A DNA stretch of 64,000 nt from contig CALOCZ010000055.1 in the NCBI GenBank assembly GCA_942491935.1, positions 124,001 through 188,000 of the forward strand, written 5' to 3'. Positions 29,661-36,381 of the stretch are shown piece by piece. The translations under genes were made by a program, and so were the position numbers. How positions within the stretch are numbered: position 1 is the first letter of the stretch; every line of letters begins with the position of its first letter. The notes beneath the pieces were generated by a model that was not told where the DNA came from, did not search any database, and saw nothing but the letters and a program-made list of their open reading frames with translations. This DNA comes from JAGTVG01 sp942491935. GTDB lineage: Bacteria; Bacteroidota; Bacteroidia; Cytophagales; Cyclobacteriaceae.

Positions 29661-29789
29661 ATGAAAAAAATAATAATCGTATTAGCCATGGTCTTCACAG
29701 CAGGTATATTAACCAGTTGCGCTGACGAGGAAGTTTCACCTGTAGATCCTAGTGATGGCACAGAAGAACCAATAGGTGATAGAAGATAA
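29661..29789 (+). CDS. Small lipoprotein, array copy 1
   Basis: 42 residues. A Lys-rich start and hydrophobic core end in the lipobox LTSC (Cys20), leaving a 23-residue acidic lipopeptide (CADEEVSPVDPSDGT then EEPIGDRR). Acidic residues right after the Cys resemble the Bacteroidota lipoprotein export signal for surface display. I recognise no family. This copy differs from the others only silently: GGT at codon 15 and TGC at codon 20. Confidence 0.85.
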   Translation: MKKIIIVLAMVFTAGILTSCADEEVSPVDPSDGTEEPIGDRR

Positions 29790-29819
29790 ATTTTTAAGCA
29801 ATAACCAACTATTTAAAAA

Positions 29820-29948
29820 ATGAAAAAAATAATAATCGTAATAGCCATGGTCTTCACAGCAGGGATATTAACCAGTTGTGCTGACGAGGAAGTTTCACCT
29901 GTAGATCCTAGTGATGGTACAGAAGAACCAATAGGTGATAGAAGATAA
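29820..29948 (+). CDS. Small lipoprotein, array copy 2
   Basis: 42 residues, same lipobox (LTSC) and the same mature lipopeptide as copy 1. It carries the single amino-acid change in the array, Ile instead of Leu at position 8 in the signal peptide hydrophobic core, so the predicted mature product is unaltered. Confidence 0.85.
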   Translation: MKKIIIVIAMVFTAGILTSCADEEVSPVDPSDGTEEPIGDRR

Positions 29949-29978
29949 ATTTTTAAGCAATAACCAACTATTTAAAAA

Positions 29979-30107
29979 ATGAAAAAAATAATAATCGTAT
30001 TAGCAATGGTTTTCACAGCAGGGATATTAACCAGTTGTGCTGACGAGGAAGTTTCACCTGTAGATCCTAGTGATGGCACAGAAGAACCAATAGGTGATAG
30101 AAGATAA
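29979..30107 (+). CDS. Small lipoprotein, array copy 3
   Basis: 42 residues, protein identical to copy 1. Silent differences include GCA at codon 9 and GTT at codon 11, which it shares with copy 4, so copies 3 and 4 are the closest pair. The lipobox Cys20 and acidic tail are unchanged. Confidence 0.85.
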   Translation: MKKIIIVLAMVFTAGILTSCADEEVSPVDPSDGTEEPIGDRR

Positions 30108-30137
30108 ATTTTTAAGCAATAACCAACTATTTAAAAA

Positions 30138-30266
30138 ATGAAAAAAATAATAATCGTATTAGCAATGGTTTTCACAGCAGGGATATTAACCAGTTGTGCT
30201 GACGAGGAAGTTTCACCTGTAGATCCTAGTGATGGTACAGAAGAACCAATAGGTGATAGAAGATAA
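30138..30266 (+). CDS. Small lipoprotein, array copy 4
   Basis: 42 residues, protein identical to copies 1 and 3. It differs from copy 3 only by GGT for GGC at codon 33. The sequence after its stop departs from the array spacer and leads, 24 bases later, into the 76-residue gene at 30291, marking the array end. Confidence 0.85.
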   Translation: MKKIIIVLAMVFTAGILTSCADEEVSPVDPSDGTEEPIGDRR

Positions 30267-30290
30267 ATAGTTTATTTAAAACTTAATATT

Positions 30291-30521
30291 ATGACTCCAT
30301 ATGAATATTTACAGCAAAAGGGGATAAAAAAGGTTCATCAACCCTGGAAGAGATATAATTTTTCTATTGAAGAGCTAGTTTCTTTTTTAACTGAGTATTC
30401 AAGTAGGAAGAACATATCTTTAAAGGAAGTGTATGATGGTTTTTCGAATAATACAAATGAAAAAGTAAACCTCAATTATTCAAATCCTACTTCATCTCAA
30501 ATAATCTCACATATGGAGTGA
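30291..30521 (+). CDS. Hypothetical 76-residue cytoplasmic protein
   Basis: No signal peptide or membrane segment. The N-terminal two thirds are predicted helical and basic (TPYEYLQQKGIKKVHQPW, EELVSFLTEYSSRKN); the C-terminus is polar and Asn/Ser-rich. I do not recognise the family. The ATG lies 24 bases after the last lipoprotein copy and the stop is 30 bases before the second micropeptide, so it is probably part of the same transcript. A chaperone, immunity or processing role for the neighbouring exported peptides is possible but speculative. Confidence 0.6.
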   Translation: MTPYEYLQQKGIKKVHQPWKRYNFSIEELVSFLTEYSSRKNISLKEVYDGFSNNTNEKVNLNYSNPTSSQIISHME

Positions 30522-30551
30522 TATTGTTTTAAATGTGTAAAAAAGAATAAT

Positions 30552-30719
30552 ATGAAGAAAAGATTTTACATAGTTATTTTAAGCATACTTGCTGTTGTTA
30601 TTGTTAGCACTGCTTTTATTCCACTTACTAAAAATTTTAAAATGGAAAAAGGAAAAAGTAATGCTAAGGTAGTTCATACCGATCCTGAATCAGGATATTT
30701 TGAGGAAATAGGAAATTAA
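30552..30719 (+). CDS. Exported 55-residue micropeptide, paralogue of the gene at 29483
   Basis: Begins MKKRFYIVIL, with a hydrophobic segment to about residue 20, STAFIPLTKNF, a Lys-rich linker and the C-terminus TDPESGYFEEIGN. Against the 50-residue peptide upstream it keeps MKKR, STAFIP and PE-x-GYFE-x-IGN with a five-residue longer linker. The two paralogues bracket the lipoprotein array. It ends 53 bases before the 3' end of the convergent second TPR kinase. Confidence 0.75.
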   Translation: MKKRFYIVILSILAVVIVSTAFIPLTKNFKMEKGKSNAKVVHTDPESGYFEEIGN

Positions 30720-30772
30720 TCCTGGTCCTGTTGAAATATTTTTTTTCTTTACTAAGAGCTTAATAAAGGTAA

Positions 30773-32737
30773 TTATCCATTATCATTTTGTGCTAAATGG
30801 ATAAGTTTTTTTCTGTGTTTTTGAATTGAGATTTCAAAAGTAATTGGTTTTTTATTCGAGATTAGCTTTATATCACCCTTCAACCTCTGGGCAGCAAGTT
30901 TAGCCTGATATAGCCCCAGACCATTACCTTGTGCTTTATCGGTAGCGACATAAAATAAATCAAATATTTTATGTGAATAATTTGGCTCGATACCTTTTCC
31001 ATTGTCAGAGATTTTCACAGTTAAATTACCATTATTTGAAATATCAACTTTTACCTCATGCTTTTCTTCCCGATGGTCTGAATGTTGCAGGCTATTAAGC
31101 AAAATGTTTCTTAATATAGTATGAATTAAAGTTTTATCAGTTCTGAATATTTTTTCTCCATTATAGTCTATTTTGATTTTGTTTTTATATTCATCATCAA
31201 AGTCATTAATAATATCCAAAATGATCAAGTGTATATCGATATTCTCGAACTCTAGGGTCTTTGAATTTATCTTTGATACCGTATTTAATTTCTGAATAAT
31301 TTCCTCAAGTCTTTTATTTGTTATATTCAATCTTAAAAGAAAACCTTCAATGTTATTTTTATATATGCTCATTGTCATTAATCCAAGTAAACCCTTAATT
31401 GTTGCAACAGGGCCAGCCAGATCGTGTGAAAATCTATAAAGTAGTGAATTGAATTCTTGAGTACGTTGTTGGACTAAGCTGCTTAATTTATCATTTAGTT
31501 TTTTACGAATTTTAATATTTCGATAAGCAAACAACAAGACTATTGAAATTAGAAATATTAATACACCGAACATGTATACAAATTGCCTGTTTCGTTTAAC
31601 TTGTATTTCTTTTTCTTTGATAATTGCTTCATTTTCAGATTGCTGATAATCAATTAGAAGGTTTTTTATTTCAGACACCGTTCTGTCAGAAAGCACACTT
31701 TCTTTTAAAAAGATATATTGATTTTTATAATAGAGCGCTTTTTCAAAATTCTGTCTTTTCTCATAAATTATTGAATATAATAGCATGATTTTATATTCAA
31801 TACGAGATGGGAAACTAATATTTTCGTCTTCGAGGACGTCCAAATACCTAATAGCCTCATCAAAATCATTTTTATTAATTAGGATTTCCGAAACTAGAAT
31901 ATTTGAATTTGCATATGAGAGGTAATTAGAATTTTTTAAAGCCATCTCTGAAGACAAATTAAGATAATTCATCGCTTTGTTGTAATCTTTCATTTTACTA
32001 TATGCTTTACCAATACCATAGAAAGCATCAATAAGTATTTTCTTGTCGCAATTAATACAATTGTTAATTATTTTTTTAAAATAGATAATTGCATCAGAGT
32101 ATTGTTGAATACCTATGTAGCACAATCCAATATTGAGGTAGTTTAGCATCATTCCTTTTGTGAGGCTGTAATTTCTTTTAGTATTGAGGCACTTTAAGTA
32201 AAAATCTAAAGCAGTATAATAGTCACCTATCCTATAATAAATTAATCCTAAATTATTATAACCAATAGCTATATATTGTGGAAGATTTTCTGTTTTAGAT
32301 AATTCAAGAAATTTAAGATAATATTCAACAGATTTTTTATAATTATCAAAATGGATATAGCATCCACCCATTTGAGCACAAGTTTTTATAATTTCTAGTT
32401 TGATATTCATACTATCTGCTAAATGATATGCCTTTCTCGAAAAGTACAATGCACTATCAAACTCATTAATATTCATATGGCTAATTCCCATAATGCGATA
32501 AGAAACTACCTGCTCATTGATATCCTGAAATCTTATGCTGTGGGCAAGATGCTGACGGGCATAATATAATGCTTTTGAAGGCTCAGTATCTCTGTTAATT
32601 AGAAATAATTCGTAATAAATGCTATCATGATCTGCATCGTCTAAATAATTTAATTGAACAAGCAGAGAATCCTCGGCGGTTTGACTATAGCCACCAAATG
32701 TGCTAAAAATCATCAATATTAGGAAGTATCTCTTCAT
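30773..32737 (-). CDS. TPR-containing membrane sensor histidine kinase (paralogue)
   Basis: 654 residues from the ATG at 32737; an ATG at 32746 adds MLA. The signal peptide ends near GGYSQ. TPR repeats run over about residues 60-340 (YNNLGLIYYRIGDYYTALDF, LNIGLCYIGIQQYSDAII). One membrane helix lies near 385-405. The kinase core has the phospho-acceptor His 438 in YRFSHDLAGP, then NILLNSLQHSD, ISDNGKGIE and GNGLGLYQ. It has the same architecture as the kinase at 26946-28970 but with many substitutions, so the duplication is old. No partner response regulator is visible. A short inverted repeat overlaps the 5' leader. Confidence 0.92.
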   Translation of the reverse strand: MKRYFLILMIFSTFGGYSQTAEDSLLVQLNYLDDADHDSIYYELFLINRDTEPSKALYYARQHLAHSIRFQDINEQVVSYRIMGISHMNINEFDSALYFSRKAYHLADSMNIKLEIIKTCAQMGGCYIHFDNYKKSVEYYLKFLELSKTENLPQYIAIGYNNLGLIYYRIGDYYTALDFYLKCLNTKRNYSLTKGMMLNYLNIGLCYIGIQQYSDAIIYFKKIINNCINCDKKILIDAFYGIGKAYSKMKDYNKAMNYLNLSSEMALKNSNYLSYANSNILVSEILINKNDFDEAIRYLDVLEDENISFPSRIEYKIMLLYSIIYEKRQNFEKALYYKNQYIFLKESVLSDRTVSEIKNLLIDYQQSENEAIIKEKEIQVKRNRQFVYMFGVLIFLISIVLLFAYRNIKIRKKLNDKLSSLVQQRTQEFNSLLYRFSHDLAGPVATIKGLLGLMTMSIYKNNIEGFLLRLNITNKRLEEIIQKLNTVSKINSKTLEFENIDIHLIILDIINDFDDEYKNKIKIDYNGEKIFRTDKTLIHTILRNILLNSLQHSDHREEKHEVKVDISNNGNLTVKISDNGKGIEPNYSHKIFDLFYVATDKAQGNGLGLYQAKLAAQRLKGDIKLISNKKPITFEISIQKHRKKLIHLAQNDNG

Positions 32738-32743
32738 AGCCAA

Positions 32744-32761
32744 CAATGCTGAATAGCATTG
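32744..32761. promoter_or_regulatory. Inverted repeat at the 5' end of the second TPR kinase gene
   Basis: CAATGCT and AGCATTG form a perfect 7-bp inverted repeat around GAAT, just upstream of the preferred ATG (32737) and covering the alternative one (32746). It could be an operator or an mRNA hairpin affecting initiation. Confidence 0.3.
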
Positions 32762-32932
32762 AGTATTTAAAATAAAAAAATCCTGTTAAATACACAACTA
32801 AATAGTCTACCAATTTTGATATCTATATTAAAGAAATAAACTCATTGGGAATTCTTAGGAATAAGAAAGATAAAACCTTGCTTAATCAAGAAAGAAACAA
32901 AATATAATCCAGCTTAAATTCTGACGAATTCA

Positions 32933-34120
32933 TTAATGATCTTTCATCAGCTTCAGGTTCTTCTCTATCATTTTTACCCGCTGGTCGACACATATGGCAC
33001 TTTGCAAGCCGTCTTCAGGCGTATTAATTACATAGTCTAATAATTTATCAACAGTAGAAACAGCAACATGCGACCTTGTGTCCGAAGAGGCGTAATATAT
33101 ATACACTCTTCCATCATCTTTTTTTACCCAACCATTAGCAAAAACAACATTACTGACATCTCCTACACGTTCCTGACCCTCAGGAGCCATAAAATATCCG
33201 CCTGGTTTACGTATCATTTTGCATGGTTCTTTAAGGACGGTCAGGAACATGTATAATACATACCTCAAGCCAGCTGCTGTGTTTCGAACTCCATGTGCAA
33301 GATGTAACCAGCCTTTTTCTGTTTTGATTGGTGCGGGACCCTGCCCGTTCTTCAATTCATTTATAGTATGGTAGGTTTTGGGATCTATAATGATTTCTTC
33401 ATCCATAACTGCAGGGTCCATGCTATCACATAATCCCCAGCCAATTCCACCTCCCTTGCCGGTATCAATAAATCCTTCCTGTGGCCTTGTATAAAATGCG
33501 TATTTCCCATCAACAAATTCCGGATGTAAAACACAATTACGCTGTTGTGGAGAAGGAGTCTTTAAGTCAGGCAACCTTTCCCAATCTTTCAAATCCCTGG
33601 ATCTGATAATTCCACATTGCGCAACGGCTGAGTGTTCATCACCTGGAGGCGCATCCGGGTCCTTCCTCTCTGTACAGAACAATCCATAAATCCAGCCATC
33701 CTCATGAGCAACCAGTCGCATATCATAAACATTTGTATCGGGATCATCGGTTTGAGGAAGTTCAATTGGCTTATCCCAGAATTTAAAATTATCTATCCCG
33801 TTCTTGCTCTCTGCAATAGCAAAAAATGATTTTCTATCCCATCCTTCAACTCTTACACATAAATATACCTTATCGTCTAAAGCAATAGCTCCAGGATTAA
33901 ATGTGGCATTAATTCCCATCCTTTCAATTAAATGTGGATTGGTATTAGGATCCAAATCATAACGCCAGAAAACAGGTGTATGTCGGGCAGTTATTACAGG
34001 AAATTCATATTTGTCATATATGCCATAGCTATAAGACCGTTTGATATTACGTCTTGTGATCAGTTTGTTGTGATCTGTATTAAGTTTTTTGAGATTTTCT
34101 TGAAAATCAGAATCAATCAT
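32933..34120 (-). CDS. GH130 glycoside phosphorylase, mannosylglucose phosphorylase-like
   Basis: 395 residues, cytoplasmic, no signal peptide. Five-bladed beta-propeller motifs match the GH130_1 group: HTPVFWRYDLDPNTNP, RVEGWDRKSFFA, NVYDMRLVAHEDGWIYG with the likely catalytic D133, RPQEGFIDTGKGGGIGW and HLAHGVRNTAAGLRYVLYM. By family knowledge it would phosphorolyse 4-O-beta-mannosyl-glucose to mannose-1-phosphate and glucose, the last step of beta-mannan use. The usual partners (mannobiose 2-epimerase, GH26 mannanase) are absent nearby. It is transcribed divergently from the sialate-esterase-like gene. Confidence 0.92.
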   Translation of the reverse strand: MIDSDFQENLKKLNTDHNKLITRRNIKRSYSYGIYDKYEFPVITARHTPVFWRYDLDPNTNPHLIERMGINATFNPGAIALDDKVYLCVRVEGWDRKSFFAIAESKNGIDNFKFWDKPIELPQTDDPDTNVYDMRLVAHEDGWIYGLFCTERKDPDAPPGDEHSAVAQCGIIRSRDLKDWERLPDLKTPSPQQRNCVLHPEFVDGKYAFYTRPQEGFIDTGKGGGIGWGLCDSMDPAVMDEEIIIDPKTYHTINELKNGQGPAPIKTEKGWLHLAHGVRNTAAGLRYVLYMFLTVLKEPCKMIRKPGGYFMAPEGQERVGDVSNVVFANGWVKKDDGRVYIYYASSDTRSHVAVSTVDKLLDYVINTPEDGLQSAICVDQRVKMIEKNLKLMKDH

Positions 34121-34305
34121 AACTAAGAATTTGAAGGATTATAAAAATATGGCTAAAGTTAATGAAAAAATCTATATCCTTTGAATACCACTTTAATGTA
34201 AATATTAATACTCAATCTTATTTTTAATAGATTATAAGATATTGGAGTTCAGCCAGGCTTTTACTAAATTGACCAATCATTTTTAGGTTTAAATTTTTTT
34301 ACATC

Positions 34306-36276
34306 ATGCGATATTTTAGATTTGTAATTTTATTTTTCCTTATCCTATCATGCCGTTTAGCTTTTGCTGATGTTTCCATGCCATATGTGTTCAGCTCTAA
34401 CATGGTTCTTCAAAGAAATATGGATATTCCAGTCTGGGGTTGGGCAAGCCCCGGGGAACGGATAACTATTTCACTTGGTGAGCAGAAAATTAGGACAAAG
34501 ACCGAAGAAAGTGGAAAATGGCTTGTGAAACTGTCAGCACTAGAAGCAGGAGGGCCATATGAGATGACTATTGAAGGTAAAAACGAAATTAAGTTCTCGA
34601 ATGTGATGATCGGAGATGTCTGGGTTTGCTCTGGCCAATCGAATATGGAATGGCGGGTTCTGCAATCCAATAATGCGGAAGAAGAGATAGCATCTGCCAA
34701 TCACCCCAGCATCAGGTTGTTTACTGTTCCCAATAAAATTGATAAAGAACCACAGAATAATACCGATCCAACGGAATGGCTTGTTTGTACACCCGAGGTT
34801 ATTGGCTCATTTTCAGCAGTAGGTTACTTTTTTGGTCGGCAACTTAATAAAGACCTCGGAATACCTATTGGCTTGATAAATACAACATGGGGTGGAACTG
34901 AGTCGGAATCCTGGACAAGTGCTGAGAGTATTCAAGATGATCCTGATTTTGCTGAGGAATTGATTGAGCTCAGATCCCTGGATATGGACAAGTCCAATGA
35001 AGATATGGAAAAGGAATTTGAAAACTGGCATGAGGCCCTTAGGGAATTAGATGCAGGATATAATGATGGCGTATATGAATGGGCATCTTCAGATCAATAT
35101 TACTCAGATTGGGATCAGATGGAATTGCCGGGATTATGGGAAGATCTGGGTTTGGAAGGATTAGATGGTGTGGTCTGGTTTGTGAAAGAGGTGGACCTGT
35201 CAGATCAGGATATTGATAATGGATTTGATATGAATCTTGGTCCTATCGATGATAGCGATATCGTTTGGGTTAATGGAAGTAAAGTCGGCGAAACTTTTAA
35301 TATTTACAATAAGAACAGGAAGTATGATGTCACACCCGAAGTTCTAAAACAAGGATTAAATACGATCCTTGTGCGTGTGGAAGATTATGCCGGAGGAGGA
35401 GGAATATACGGGGACAGGAATCAGATGTTTCTTGAATCTAAGGATTCAAAAATTTCATTGGCAGGTTCCTGGAAATATAAAGTTGGAACCAACAAAATAC
35501 CTCCGGGTCAACCCAGAAGTGATTTTGGCCCAAATAGTTATCCAACGCTTCTGTTTAATGCTATGATCAATCCCCTGTTACCCTATGGTATAAAAGGAGC
35601 TATATGGTACCAGGGTGAATCAAATGCTGGCAGGGCTTATCAGTACAGAAGAATATTTCCTCTGATGATCAATGACTGGAGATCACACTGGGGACAGGGA
35701 GATTTCCCGTTCCTATTTGTACAACTGGCCAATTTCATGCAGCCCAAAGATCCGCCGGCAGAATCAACATGGGCCGAATTAAGGGAAGCGCAGACCATGA
35801 CTTTGTCCTTACCTGCAACTGGAATGGCAACAATTATTGATATTGGAGAAGCAGATGATATACATCCCAGAAATAAACAGGATGTCGGTATACGTCTGGC
35901 GCTGTCAGCCTATAAAGTAGCCTATGGAAAAGACATAGTGTATACAGGACCAACATATGAATCGATGGAGGTAGAAGGTAATAAAGTATATATAAAACTT
36001 TCAAATACCGGTTCCGGATTGGACGTTCGGGATCCATATGGATATCTGAAAGGTTTCACTGTTGCCGGCAAAGACAAAAAGTTTTATTGGGCAAAAGCCC
36101 AGAAAATTGATGACAATACCGTTGTTGTTCATTCTGATAAGGTTTCAACACCAGTAGCTGTTCGCTATGGCTGGGCCGATAATCCAATTGACCTGAACCT
36201 TTATAATAAGGAAGGATTACCTGCTAATCCTTTCCGGACGGATGAATGGCAGGGAGTAACTTATGGTAAGAAATAA
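34306..36276 (+). CDS. Sialate O-acetylesterase-like (SASA) exported protein
   Basis: 656 residues with a signal peptide ending around AFADVS. A beta-rich N-terminal domain comes first (MPYVFSSNMVLQRNMDIPVW). The SGNH/SASA catalytic domain begins VCSGQSNMEW with the nucleophile S112 and resumes after an inserted galactose-binding-like beta domain (about 255-395, WFVKEVDLS, DSDIVWVNGSKVGET). Later motifs are GAIWYQGESNAGRAYQYR and DIHPRNKQDVGIRLA with the catalytic Asp/His. In environmental Bacteroidota such enzymes mostly deacetylate plant or algal glycans rather than sialic acid. Likely cotranscribed with the downstream GH116 gene. Confidence 0.9.
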   Translation: MRYFRFVILFFLILSCRLAFADVSMPYVFSSNMVLQRNMDIPVWGWASPGERITISLGEQKIRTKTEESGKWLVKLSALEAGGPYEMTIEGKNEIKFSNVMIGDVWVCSGQSNMEWRVLQSNNAEEEIASANHPSIRLFTVPNKIDKEPQNNTDPTEWLVCTPEVIGSFSAVGYFFGRQLNKDLGIPIGLINTTWGGTESESWTSAESIQDDPDFAEELIELRSLDMDKSNEDMEKEFENWHEALRELDAGYNDGVYEWASSDQYYSDWDQMELPGLWEDLGLEGLDGVVWFVKEVDLSDQDIDNGFDMNLGPIDDSDIVWVNGSKVGETFNIYNKNRKYDVTPEVLKQGLNTILVRVEDYAGGGGIYGDRNQMFLESKDSKISLAGSWKYKVGTNKIPPGQPRSDFGPNSYPTLLFNAMINPLLPYGIKGAIWYQGESNAGRAYQYRRIFPLMINDWRSHWGQGDFPFLFVQLANFMQPKDPPAESTWAELREAQTMTLSLPATGMATIIDIGEADDIHPRNKQDVGIRLALSAYKVAYGKDIVYTGPTYESMEVEGNKVYIKLSNTGSGLDVRDPYGYLKGFTVAGKDKKFYWAKAQKIDDNTVVVHSDKVSTPVAVRYGWADNPIDLNLYNKEGLPANPFRTDEWQGVTYGKK

Positions 36277-36381
36277 TAACCAAAAAATATAACGTATTTC
36301 TATAATAAACCTAATCTAAGACACAAAATTGGCATATCCTATATTATGGTTTTGGATCATCAGAGAACACTATTTTTCCTT

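Larger units (their letters stand above)
29661..30266 (+). repeat. Perfect-period tandem array, 4 units of 159 bp
   Basis: Each unit holds a 129-bp ORF. The three spacers between ORFs are 30 bases each and identical, so starts fall at 29661, 29820, 29979 and 30138, exactly 159 bases apart. Only six nucleotide positions vary among the four ORFs (codons 8, 9, 11, 15, 20 and 33), and five of these are silent. The fourth unit lacks the common spacer. This indicates recent tandem amplification with coding constraint or gene conversion. Confidence 0.95.

Noticed and set aside
29661..30266. Regular repeat considered as a CRISPR array
   Set aside because: The 159-bp units are fully repeated coding units; the 30-base spacers are identical, the reverse of a CRISPR, and no cas gene is present.
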